64,000 bases of DNA. Origin: Paenibacillus cellulosilyticus. Lineage in GTDB: Bacteria; Bacillota; Bacilli; Paenibacillales; Paenibacillaceae. Location of the stretch: NCBI RefSeq assembly GCF_003182255.1, contig NZ_QGTQ01000001.1, positions 393,634 to 457,633 on the forward strand, read 5' to 3'. The position numbers were made by a program, and so were the translations under genes. Below the pieces are notes generated by a model. That model made no database searches. It worked only from the letters and a program-made list of their open reading frames with translations, and was not told where the DNA came from. Numbering within the stretch: the first letter of the stretch is position 1; each line of letters opens with the position of its first letter. Positions 36,079-46,000 of the stretch are shown in pieces.

Positions 36079-36088
36079 GTCATTATCC

Positions 36089-36131
36089 AGCCGTCTGGCG
36101 ATCGATTGATTCGATCGTTGGGCGGCTTTTT
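36089..36131 (+). terminator. Terminator of ahpCF
   Basis: A 17-bp stem with wobbles (AGCCGTCTGGCGATCGA and TCGATCGTTGGGCGGCT) is followed by TTTTTCG. Confidence 0.9.
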
Positions 36132-36150
36132 CGCGTTTATTGGGTTTATG

Positions 36151-36190
36151 AAAAAAGAGGCCGTTCCCCATTCATTCGGGGAACAGCCTC
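36151..36190 (-). terminator. Terminator of the His-rich/nitroreductase/esterase operon
   Basis: GAGGCTGTTCCCC pairs with GGGGAACGGCCTC (one wobble) and is followed on the minus strand by TTTTTTC. Confidence 0.88.
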
Positions 36191-36205
36191 ACTCGTCCGC
36201 ATCAC

Positions 36206-37066
36206 TTATTCGGTTCTAAGGTACTTATCCATAAAGTCCAGCACGCGATTGACATTGGCCGGCGTCTCGAATGCCTCGCTGCCATGGCCAGCGCCCTCCA
36301 GCAGCTCCAAGCTCACCTTGTCGCCGCCGATTACAGCCTGAAGCTTCTCTGCGAAGATGACCGACTGCATCGTCGGAATGAGCGGATCATGCGTTCCGTG
36401 TTGAATCAAGAACGGAGGCGTACGCTCGGAGATATACGTCTCCGGATTCGCTGCCTGCACCTGCTCGGGCACTTCCGCGATCGCGCTGCCAAGCAGACGC
36501 GACTCCGGCGAATCTGCCGCATGATGCACCTGATGCGGCGCCACGGCGCTGTGGACGAACAGCTCATCCATCGTCAGGAAGTTCGTTGGACCGAACCAAT
36601 CGACGACGGCCTGCACCTCGCATGAGATCGATGCGTTCTCCCTGTTCGGGTCGTCCAGCTCTTCCGCATGCGCCGATGTACCCGCAAGCGCGGATAGATG
36701 GCCGCCAGCAGAACCGCCCCATAAGGCGATGCGGCTTGCATCAAGGCCGTACGCTGCTGCGTTTGCTTTCACCCAGCGAATCGCCGCTTTCACATCATAG
36801 ATTTGTGCCGGGAACAACGCCTCGCCGCTCAACCGATAATTGATCGATACGATCGCATATTGTCGAGCGAGCCCTGCCAGCATCGGCCGGAGCTGATCAT
36901 CCGCCTTATCGCCGAACATGAACGCCCCGCCATGAATATGAATAATGATTGGGAACGGGCCGCCGCCGCTCTCAGGAAGATAGATGTCCAGCTTCTGACT
37001 CATAGACTCCGTTCCATAGGACAAGTCTAACCATTTGCGTGTAATAGATTGCATTAGCTCCGACAT
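36206..37066 (-). CDS. Alpha/beta hydrolase of the HSL/esterase type
   Basis: Start ATG 37066 (MSELMQSITR), nine bases after AAGGAG, giving 286 residues. The ATG at 37087 has no site. The oxyanion motif HGGAF (45-49), nucleophile Ser119 in GGSAGG, Asp in GTHDPLIPT and His in GAGHGSE define a hormone-sensitive-lipase-like carboxylesterase. No signal peptide, so it is cytoplasmic. It is the last gene of an operon headed by the His-rich protein at 37554 and follows the nitroreductase by 24 bases. A detoxification role fits the context. Confidence 0.88.
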   Translation of the reverse strand: MSELMQSITRKWLDLSYGTESMSQKLDIYLPESGGGPFPIIIHIHGGAFMFGDKADDQLRPMLAGLARQYAIVSINYRLSGEALFPAQIYDVKAAIRWVKANAAAYGLDASRIALWGGSAGGHLSALAGTSAHAEELDDPNRENASISCEVQAVVDWFGPTNFLTMDELFVHSAVAPHQVHHAADSPESRLLGSAIAEVPEQVQAANPETYISERTPPFLIQHGTHDPLIPTMQSVIFAEKLQAVIGGDKVSLELLEGAGHGSEAFETPANVNRVLDFMDKYLRTE

Positions 37067-37090
37067 CAGTCTCGGCTCCTTCTTCATGTA

Positions 37091-37576
37091 CTAGTCCAAA
37101 TAAGTGATTCGCGTATCGATCGGTGTTCTTGGTCTTGCAGCAGGCACTTCCGCCGGATAGCCGATGCCGAACACGCCGATTACGTCATAATCCTGCGGCA
37201 CGCCGAGGATATCGCGGTTATGCGGCAGTGCACCAAGCGATGCCCAGTATACGCCGGCGCCAGCTTCGTGGGCGGCAAGCAGCAGGTTTTGAGAGAAGCA
37301 GGAGACAGCCATTACATTCTCGTCACGTTCGAATGGCGTTGCTGCTGGTCTCGACACAATGGCCAGCACGACAGGTGCGCCGCCAAAATCTGTTTTGTGC
37401 CGCAGTCTAGCGCGCGTCTCAGGCCCAACCATCCGAATCTCCCACGGCTCGTTCAGCCGGTGGTTCGGTGCATAGCTGGCTGCTTCGAGCCAAGCGAGCA
37501 GGTCGCCTTCGGCAATGGGGTCTGGCTTGAACATTTTGATCGTGCGGCGGCTTTTAATTAGGTCCATTACGGTCAT
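37091..37576 (-). CDS. Nitroreductase family protein
   Basis: ATG 37576 (MTVMDLIKSRRTIKMF) after GAGGAAG gives 161 residues, short for the family. The FMN-binding SRRTI start, ASYAPNHRLNEPW (the usual AP(S/N)..N.QPW segment), QNLLLAAHEAGAGVYW and FGIGYPAE are present. It probably reduces nitro or quinone compounds using NAD(P)H. Its start overlaps the end of the His-rich gene by 23 bases, indicating one operon. Confidence 0.88.
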   Translation of the reverse strand: MTVMDLIKSRRTIKMFKPDPIAEGDLLAWLEAASYAPNHRLNEPWEIRMVGPETRARLRHKTDFGGAPVVLAIVSRPAATPFERDENVMAVSCFSQNLLLAAHEAGAGVYWASLGALPHNRDILGVPQDYDVIGVFGIGYPAEVPAARPRTPIDTRITYLD

Positions 37577-37949
37577 CGGTAACTTCCTCTCCATCTTCGT
37601 CTGTTGGTTTATCGATATGTTCATTCGGTTCTTTGTCTTCTTGCGGCGGCATCTCGCGCAGCTCGAAAGCATGGATGAATTGTTGAATGATCGCATCCGT
37701 CGCCTTGAGCTCCCCGCTAATAACGGGCTTGATCGCTTCGTATTCGGGCTGATTCAACTGCTGGAGCAGCGTGGCGCGTTTCAGGCTCAGTGTTTCTAGG
37801 AAGGCTAGCGCTCTGCCTCTGCGGAACGTCTGCGCACTATGGAACCGATGCTTGCCATGCCCGCCGTGCTCATGCCCTTCCTCATGTCTGTGCCCATGCC
37901 CTCTATGACCATGATGCCCCCGATGTCCTCCGTGTTTGCCTTCTCGCAT
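37554..37949 (-). CDS. His-rich FRRGRAL protein, paralogue A (operon head)
   Basis: ATG 37949 (MREGKHGG), eight bases after GAGGAGG, gives 131 residues. Residues 1-40 are extremely rich in His, Gly, Arg and Lys (HGHRGHGHRHEEGHEHGGHG). Residues 41-98 form a helical core SAQTFRRGRALAFLETL...TLLQQLNQPEYEAI..VISGELKATDAIIQQF. The tail is acidic. The core is shared with the protein at 52161, and both genes head operons and have the same paired operator. The family is unknown to me. The His-rich start suggests metal or nucleic acid binding. It might be a regulator of its own operon or a small accessory factor. Confidence 0.75.
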   Translation of the reverse strand: MREGKHGGHRGHHGHRGHGHRHEEGHEHGGHGKHRFHSAQTFRRGRALAFLETLSLKRATLLQQLNQPEYEAIKPVISGELKATDAIIQQFIHAFELREMPPQEDKEPNEHIDKPTDEDGEEVTDDRNGPN

Positions 37950-37975
37950 CTCCACATCCTCCTCACAAAGTTATC

Positions 37976-38019
37976 GTATACGTTTGTATACGTTAATGTT
38001 GATGTATACAAATGTATAC
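37976..38019. promoter_or_regulatory. Paired palindromic operator of His-rich operon A
   Basis: Two 16-bp sites of the form GTATAC-N4-GTATAC lie at 37976-37991 (N4 = GTTT) and 38004-38019 (N4 = AAAT), 28 bp apart, just upstream of the gene's ribosome binding site. The same element pair precedes the paralogue at 52161. Confidence 0.8.
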
Positions 38020-38084
38020 CACGCCAACGGAAATGTCAAGCGATGACAGTTTGCAGGGACCGCGACTGCTGCCTTCATCGACAA

Positions 38085-38108
38085 AGAGCACCTCGATTGA
38101 GGTGCTCT
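38085..38108 (-). terminator. Terminator of the MFS gene
   Basis: AGAGCACCTC/GAGGTGCTCT with a 4-nt loop, followed on the minus strand by TTGTC. Confidence 0.75.
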
Positions 38109-38121
38109 CCTGACCCATCCA

Positions 38122-39345
38122 TTATAGAGGAAGCGCTTCTGCTGCTTCCGACTTGCTCTTCCGAATAGCAAATACAGCCTGCAATATGACCAGCACTGCG
38201 AACAGCCCCATAACACCAGCCGAGTACATGTACATCGTCGAATAGCTCGTTGCCGAGGATACAACGCCAAGCAGGATCGAACCAATCGCGATACCGAAGT
38301 CGGTCGAATTGTAGTACATACTGTTGGCCATCCCGTACTGCTCTGGCTTAGAGGATCGAATCATCCAAGCTTGAATCGTTGGCTGAATGGCTCCGAAGCC
38401 GAGTCCATAGATCAGCGCCGATACGATCAGCATCGGCATGCTTTGCGCGTTCGACAGCATCACCATACTGATCGCGACGAGTACGCCAGCTGGAATCAGT
38501 ACAGCCCGGTGACCCCTGCGGTCAAAGATACGGCCTGAGATCGGACGGATGAGAATAATCGTAACGGCATTGAACAGGAAGAACAGACCGACCTGCTCAA
38601 TATGTACCGTTTTGCCGAACAGTACCAGGAAGCTAAGCAATCCACTATACGTAATGGACAGCATCGCGTTAAGAATAACAGGGAATACTAAGTTTCGGCT
38701 TACACCAACCTTAGCTGGTTTGCCCGACGCATTCGCTTTAGGCGCCTGCGCTTCAGCTTCCAATGGCGAACGCTTAGAGCGCGAAATCAACAGCACCGGG
38801 AAAATAAGCACGACAGAAGCTAGTCCAACCATCGTCAGCGGACCGAAGCCTGCCTGGTCCATCACGTTAAGTCCGATCGATGGCCCAATCGACATCGCAA
38901 GGCTCGTAGAAAGTCCGAAGTATGCGATGCCCTCACCCATTCGTTTGATCGGAATAATGCTGGAGACGAACGTCGGCAGGATCGTACTTGCCATACCAAA
39001 TCCGATGCCGTACCCGATCCGCAGTCCCAAGAAGCTGTAGAAATCGCCGACCGTTGTGTACAATGCCGTCGTGATGCCGGCGATAATAAGCCCGGCAAGC
39101 AGCAGCTTCATCCGAGTGAATCGGCGCATAAGCGCCGCCGTTGCGAATCGTGCAACGATAGCTGACAGTGCGAATACAGATGTAACCATGCTGGCCGCTA
39201 CGTTGCCAACATGAAATTCCTCCTTCACATACGCGGGGAAGGAGGAGATGAGCATTTGCAAACTTAAGAATAGTAGAAAAAAGCTAGCGGTAAGTGCGAT
39301 AAAAGGCCGTGTCCATAACGGAGCCGGTGATTGTTCTTGCTGCAT
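38122..39345 (-). CDS. MFS multidrug-type exporter
   Basis: A 407-residue protein with 12 predicted membrane helices starting at residue 14. The MFS loop 2-3 signature is degenerate (ALMRRFTRMKLLLAG), and the second-half copy is GRIFDRRGHRAVLIPAG. It resembles the YwoG/YfkF-type drug-proton antiporters of Bacillaceae. The MarR gene lies 22 bases upstream on the same strand, forming a typical repressor-exporter operon. Substrates are unknown. AAAGGGGG precedes the ATG. Confidence 0.9.
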   Translation of the reverse strand: MQQEQSPAPLWTRPFIALTASFFLLFLSLQMLISSFPAYVKEEFHVGNVAASMVTSVFALSAIVARFATAALMRRFTRMKLLLAGLIIAGITTALYTTVGDFYSFLGLRIGYGIGFGMASTILPTFVSSIIPIKRMGEGIAYFGLSTSLAMSIGPSIGLNVMDQAGFGPLTMVGLASVVLIFPVLLISRSKRSPLEAEAQAPKANASGKPAKVGVSRNLVFPVILNAMLSITYSGLLSFLVLFGKTVHIEQVGLFFLFNAVTIILIRPISGRIFDRRGHRAVLIPAGVLVAISMVMLSNAQSMPMLIVSALIYGLGFGAIQPTIQAWMIRSSKPEQYGMANSMYYNSTDFGIAIGSILLGVVSSATSYSTMYMYSAGVMGLFAVLVILQAVFAIRKSKSEAAEALPL

Positions 39346-39367
39346 AAGTGCGTCCCCCTTTATGATG

Positions 39368-39853
39368 TTAGTTCTCTTCGTCTGTCTGATGGCCCGAATC
39401 GTCTAGGCTGCCAACCGTCTGCTGTATGCGCTGCAGCAGCTCCAGCATCAAGTCATACTCTTGATCGGACAAGCAGCGACGGACGTCCTCGGTCACGCTA
39501 TCCTCAATCGACGTCGTCTCGCGAATGATCGATCTCCCGAGCTCCGTGCTGTAGACGAGGAAGGAGCGTCGATCGCGTTCGCCCGGTTTTTTGTAGATGA
39601 GACCTTTCTTCTCTAGATGGTCCAGAATGCGCGTCGTCGTCGGCTTATCCTTGCCCGTGCGCTCCGCGATTTCCTTCTGAATCAATCCTTGCGCACGATC
39701 AATCTGATTAAGCGTCGACCATTGCTCGGGTGTAATCCCATAAGGGCTCAGCCGATGCTGGAACAGCCCCGATACCTTCCGATAGGTCAGCCCAAGCGCG
39801 AAGCCGATCGGCAGCTGGCTCGTCTTGTTCGATTTATCCACTGTCTCAGACAT
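39368..39853 (-). CDS. MarR-family regulator of the MFS operon
   Basis: ATG 39853 (MSETVDKSNK) is preferred over an in-frame TTG at 39859; product 161 residues. The winged helix is IQKEIAERTGKDKPTTTRILDHLEKKG with wing GERDRRSFLVYST (given as adjoining parts). It heads the operon with the MFS exporter and very likely autoregulates through the dyad overlapping its own -10 region. Ligands of MarR proteins are often phenolic or antibiotic compounds; the actual one is unknown. Confidence 0.92.
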   Translation of the reverse strand: MSETVDKSNKTSQLPIGFALGLTYRKVSGLFQHRLSPYGITPEQWSTLNQIDRAQGLIQKEIAERTGKDKPTTTRILDHLEKKGLIYKKPGERDRRSFLVYSTELGRSIIRETTSIEDSVTEDVRRCLSDQEYDLMLELLQRIQQTVGSLDDSGHQTDEEN

Positions 39854-39876
39854 GTTCAATCACCCGATCTCTAATT

Positions 39877-39919
39877 TAGTTGCTTAGACAACTATAAGCC
39901 TAACAACTAATTTTGTCAA
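39877..39919 (-). promoter_or_regulatory. marR-MFS promoter with operator
   Basis: On the minus strand TTGACA (39919-39914), 17-bp spacer, TATAGT (39896-39891). The dyad TAGTTG-N6-CAACTA (39877-39894) overlaps the -10 and transcription start. A further AGTTG half-site lies in the spacer. Confidence 0.82.
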
Positions 39920-40000
39920 CTGTGGTGAGCGTGTTCTTCCGTCTGTCGGAGTAAAACCGCGTGTAGGAAGAGCGAATGAATCGTTAACCATGATTGTGCA

Positions 40001-40044
40001 CAAAAAGGAGTAGACCCATCCAGCGCGCCGGACGGTCTACTCCT
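40001..40044 (-). terminator. Terminator of the pectinase gene
   Basis: AGGAGTAGACC pairs with GGTCTACTCCT, with a partly paired loop, and is followed on the minus strand by TTTTTGTG. Confidence 0.88.
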
Positions 40045-40059
40045 CAACTTAATGACTCG

Positions 40060-43000
40060 TTATTTATTGATAAATCCGATCGCCTGAAGCATCCGCTTCA
40101 GCATAACCGCTGCTTGCGCTCGGCTTGCAGGCTGGTTAGATTGGAATGTCTGATCCGGCATGCCTTGCACGATGCCAGCATCGGCTGCATGGGCAATCGC
40201 ATCCGCTGCCCATGTCGGAATGGATGCATGATCCGCGAACTGTGCCAGATCATCGCTGCTTCCTTCCTCTTGCGCACCTGCCAGCTTCATCGCTTTGTCG
40301 ATCATAACGGCCAGCTCTGCTCGGGTAATACGAGCGTTTGGACGGAATGTGCCGTCAGGGTACCCACCAACAAGACCTGCTTCAACAGCTGCATGAATGG
40401 CACCAGCGAACCAGTCATCAGAGCTAACATCAGAGAATGCGGTATGCTCACTGTTCGATGCATCGAGGCCCAGTGCCCTCGCCAACATAGCCGTAAATTC
40501 AGCGCGCGTAATGCTGGCATCCGGGTGGAACAGCCCTGCCGAATCTCCTTGTACCACAAGCTTCGAAGCGAGCAGCTCTACATCATTACGTGCCCAATGG
40601 CCAGCCAGGTCATGGAACGTACCCGCGAACTGCGCCACTACATAGATACTGTTGCCTGGACGCTGGAACGTGACGCTCGTTGTATCTCCAGACGTAGTGA
40701 ACACGGCTGGTACGAAGCTGAACGCGCCCGTTGCAGGGTTGTACTGAAGAACGGTCGTCTCCTTCGGATCGAGCGTTCCAGGAAGTACGATCGTTCGAGC
40801 CGCATAGACCGTGCCGTAACTGTCGATGACGACCGCGGACTCATCGCCCGAATCCGGTTCGATTGAAACAATGAACTCGATCGGATCTCCCATCGGCTTC
40901 AAGCCTTTAGCATCCATTCTTGTCTGAAGGACTGCTAGCTCGTCTTTCGAAATGCTCTTCATTCGAATCGCGATATGCCAGCCTTCCTTCACAGCGCCAA
41001 TAGCGTCCAGCTTCAAGGCTTGAACTGGAAGATCATACGTGACGTTACCCAAGTGCAGGGACAGGATCAGGTCTGGTTGACTATTCTGCAACTGAGCAAG
41101 TGCTTCTGTAGAGAGCTGTACGGTCGAATCTCCCGAACTCGCATCCGATCGTACGATAATCACGTGCGGCGCAGACTCCCCTGCCTGCTCAAGCATCGAC
41201 AGCGCAGCCGTCATGTCGTCCGAATTAATTATCGCCGCGTTTGCTCCCGTTCCCGGCTCAAGCGTAATGACTGGGGCACCGGTGGCGCTGTCTACCGTCA
41301 GATTGCCCTCCTGCTGCTGCGAGCCACTGCTACCGCCTGGCACGAATACCCCGCCGCCCGCACTGCTGGTACTAACCTTTGCCGATGCCTCATTCCAGCT
41401 GACGAACTCCCCCGTGCTTGCTGCTGCTGTCACAACGTAATAATACGTTGTGCCCGAGGTTACCTGCTTGTCGGTATAAGTGGCTTGGAGCTGAAGCGAA
41501 TCGGTAATATCCATCGTGCTAATGACCGTATAATCCCCGCCGCTTGTCTCGCTTCGCTTCACGATATAGCGGGTTGCATTCGGCACGCTGTCCCAAGTCA
41601 ATTGAACAGCCGTACTCGATGCCGTCGCTGTGAGCCCGATTCGAGCGGCGTTACTCGGTACTGCCAAAGTCCGGCCCTCCGCGCCAGCCTGCGCAAGCAC
41701 GACAGCTTTCACTTGCTCGGCTTGATCAGCCGTGTACGTGTACATATTGGAGGGGTTCCACATAACGCCCGGCTTCAAGATTGGATTGCCGCTGTTGACG
41801 AATACACTGCCTTTATCTTCGATCGCTCCTGCCGCGGCGCCGTCATAGTACGCAACTGGCACCCGTACATTCTCGAAGTAGTTCGCTTCAGAGTAGATTT
41901 GTGCATAAACCCCTACCCCGATCGAATACAGCTTATCTGCGCCGGAGGAAGAGTTGAAGTAGTTGTTATAAATATGCACTTGGCCGAAACGAACGCGTGG
42001 TACACGCTGGACGATGTCCTCGAAGTAGTTATGATGAATCGTCGTCCGAAGATCCCCGCTGTCCGCCGCCGAGTCGCTGCTGCCGATCAGCATCGTTTTA
42101 TCATGCTTTGCAAAATGGTTGTACGACAAGGTTACCAAATCAGCGTTATTCGAAATATCGACGAACCCGTCGTGGTGCTGATAGTGTTTGCCCAGCAACG
42201 TGCCCTCTGCGCCGTCCGCGAACCGGTCGCCCGTCTCGTCGTTGAACGAGTTATGGTCGATCCACACTCTCTCCGCCGTCTTGATCGTAATGTTGTCGTA
42301 CTGCGAATTCCAGTTGCCCGTCGAACCATCCGTCGGATCCCATTGCGGGAAGTAGTCGTAGGCGTTCTGGAACTCAATATTGCGGATAATGATGTTCTGA
42401 ACCAGCTCCACGCTCAGGTTGCCCCCGATGATCTTCGCATCCGAGCCGAGGCCGATAATCGTCGTGTTCGACCCGACACTGAGCTTCATCCGAGCAGCCT
42501 GCGTCAATTGGGATGCTCTTCGCGCAGTCTCCAGCGTACCGCTAGGCAGCTGCTCCCAACCCCACACTGCAGGATCGTATGCTTCCAGATAAGCCTCCAG
42601 CGTATAAGCCGGATCACGATACTGCTCATAACCAAGCGGATTGTTGCTGTCGTCGACGTTAATATCAATGGCGCCTTTGATAAAAATGATCTTAGGCGTC
42701 GCATTCGTCTTCGCCGACGCACCGCCAAGCGCATCGACGAGCTCCTTGCGGGTTGACACGACATAAATATGGTCTTCGCTCGCGCTCTCGCCACCGCTGA
42801 TGCCAATGCCATAGGTCGCCCAACCGTTCGTGTTCGGGCCAAGCGCCTCAAGCATCGACGTATTAATGACTTTCACTTGCAGCGTCAGAACGGTTCCAGA
42901 GGAATAACTCAATTGCAGATCATGGATACCGTAATCGAGCGAGTCCAGATAGTTGCGCTTGATTGTGAGCCCGCTTCCTGTGACAGCATAGTCGGTTGAC

Positions 43001-46000
43001 GCGATCAGCGTGTAAGCACCGTTCGCTACAGATTCAAGCGTATCGCCAGCTGAATTCAACTGAACATCGAGATCGGCGGACTTTGCTGTATTTTTATCAT
43101 AAATCACGCTGGTTCGCGACAACGAAGGCTTGTCCACGATCATCGGCATGGCGATATGCTGCGTAGGGTCCCAGCCCTCGAAGATCACAGGAATCGTCAG
43201 CTCGCTTGCCTCCTCCGCCGTCAGCTGCGTCGATAGGGAGACATCTCTGCCGATAGCATTAGCGCCCGCGCCATAGCTGTTATACTCGCCATAAATCATA
43301 GGCTGGACGTTCCACGATTTCCAACCCGCCGCCGTAATATGGTCGTCGATCTTCGTGTTAATGAATCGAACGCTCGGACTGTTCTTCCAAGGACGGCCGA
43401 GATAGTGAGCGCCCGTAGCGGAAGCGTCCTTCGTCAACCGGCTGTCCATGAACACATAGCCCGGGTCGGTCGCATTCGTCTGCGCCGCAGCCGTCACATA
43501 TCCCCCCGACGTAACCGTCGAGTCCGGATGCTCGCGGCTAATAATGTCGCTGTCGTCGATGACGATTGCTTTCGCCTCGCCGAAGATGAAGTCGACGTCG
43601 CCAGCAATGGTGCTGTTATGGAAGTATTGCCGTCCCGAGCCGTTATAGAGCGTATCTTGATAGCCCAATAGGGTCACATTCTCGAAGCTCGACTGATCGC
43701 TCTTCACGGACAACGCTACTGCCGTGCCCACCGTATCGCGTGGTCCCGCATCGTTGGAGATTGTCAGATTAGCCGCAGTGAAGAAGCTGCCCGTAACCGC
43801 CACCGTCGGCGTATCAAATGTGCTGCTAATGCCCGGAATTTGCATGCCATCGGCAAGCTTGCCATTGCCGCTCGGACCGGCATAATCGCCATACACGATC
43901 ACCGTGCCTTCACGGCTTTCGCCGACAAAACTTACGTATGGCGCATTGACCTTGATCTTCTCGCGATAAGTGCCGTTTCGGATGTAGACGACTTTGCGAA
44001 CGGCATTGTTATCCCCAATGGAGTCGACTGCGGCCTGAATCGTCGTGTAATCCCCCGCTCCCGAGGCATCTACCGTTATGACCTCAGCTGGCAGCGCCAG
44101 CACTTCTTCGGAGTCTGGGCTGGAGACATCGGCGTTGTCGGCTGTGACGACATAAGCATAAGTTGTTCCGTTTATCACCGTGGTGTCTTCGTATGCGGTC
44201 GTCGTAATATTTTGCGCAACGATGCCATAATCGCCGCTTTCAACCGCTTTCCTCTTCACCGTATAGGAATCAGCATCGGCAACAGCCTGCCAGGTAAGGT
44301 TCACCTTGCCCTCGTCAGCGGCTGCGGACAGTCCTGCAGGTACACTTGGCGCACCTTCGGCCGCTTGGTAAGGCGTCGCCTGTGCTTGGTTGGAAATCAT
44401 GCTCTCAGACTTGGTGCCTGCAGCGGTCACGACATAGTAATATTTCGTGCCGACTGCGGCCGACTTATCGGTGTAGCTCGTTCCAGCCGTCTGGTCGAGC
44501 AGCGTATACGGACCGCCATTGATCGCGCTCCGCTTCACCTTATAAGAGTTGGCTGCGGCGACAGCGCCCCACGACAACTTCACCTCGCCATTGCCAGCGA
44601 CTGCCGTTAGGTTAACGGGACGCGGCATCGCACTCGTCGGAGCGACCAGCAGCGGCGCCGATTCTTCGCTCTCTCCTCCGGTGCTGAATGAGCTGATTTT
44701 GTAATAATACGGTGTCTCATTAGTTAACCCGGTATCGCGATAGGAGGTCTCTGTGATCGGGTCGTTCGGACTCAGCTCCGTGTAGATACCATCAGCTGAA
44801 GCGCTCCTCTTCAAAATATATCGAATAGCATCCGGCACCGCATCCCACTGCAGCGTGACCATACTATCGCGTGCGACCGCATGAAATCCGCTTGGTACAG
44901 CAGGCGGACTGATGCCGTCCGATGGCGTTGCCGACATCACGGAGGATGCCGTTTCCCCGTATGCATTGCTAGCTGTGATCCGGTAGTAGTACGTCGCATC
45001 GTTCTCCAATCCGGCTCCACCGTTATCATCGAGATAATCGATCGTGGCCGTGGTCCCGTCTGAGGCCTGAATGCCTGCTGCAATTGGGGCGAACGGACCT
45101 CCGATGTCGCTGGACCTGCTTACGGTGTAACCCGCAGCCCCATGCACACGATCCCAGCTCAAGCTCACCATCGCGTTGCCGGCATAAGCGTTCAAAGTGC
45201 CGAATGCTGCTGGTGCTGTCTTGCGCTCGTAAACCTTCACATTATCCAGCTGGATATAGCCCGGATTACCGTCTGACGTCGAAGCGTCAAGACCGCCAAT
45301 ATTGACCGTGCCCGTCTGGAACATCGTCTGGCCATCCAGCCTCCACGTCCTGTCGCCGTCCGTAATCGTGACGTTCACACCCTTCAACGTATAGGACAAA
45401 TCGACCTCAACCCGGATATGGTACCACTTACCTGGCGAATAATCGGCTGCCGGAACGATCGGATAATAGTTCGAGCCGACCCGCAGATATATATTTCGGC
45501 CGTTGGCGCCGTTCGTCGTCTCGATATCCGCAATTACGTTCGAGCCCTTGCTGTCGACCAAGCGCATAATCTTCGTGTTGTTCTGCAGCACCGCATTAAT
45601 GGATGTATCTTGGCGGAAATCCAGCTCGCCCACGATTACGTTGTTTTCTTGCGTGGCGAACAGCTTCTGCATTTTGATGCCTTTAGAAGTGTTGGCATCT
45701 TGCAAGTAGGCTGCATGGTTGTCCGCGGCTGGCGCCCAGTCCGGCGCGCTTGCGCTGACGATCTGAGCGAACGTCTCGTTAACCGTCGTCGACACGGAGT
45801 AACCAGCCAAGGTGCCATTCACAACGGCGTCGGCTGACAACCCTCCTTCGAAGCCGTCATCTATGAGCATCGCTGTTGGCATAACGGCCGCTTCCTCGGA
45901 CGAAGCACCTTCTTCTGTGCCGTTCGCTGCCGATACGGTATAGTAGTACGTCTTGTCGTTCAGAAGCCCGCTATCCTGATAGCCAATCGCATCGACGTTA

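Noticed and set aside
34921-36171. 416-codon frame on the minus strand opposite ahpF
   Set aside because: Antisense shadow of ahpF; composition is Arg/Cys/His-rich as typical of reverse-strand artefacts.
40975-42756. 593-codon frame on the plus strand opposite the pectinase gene
   Set aside because: Antisense to well-defined pectate lyase coding sequence, Arg-rich, no recognisable domain.
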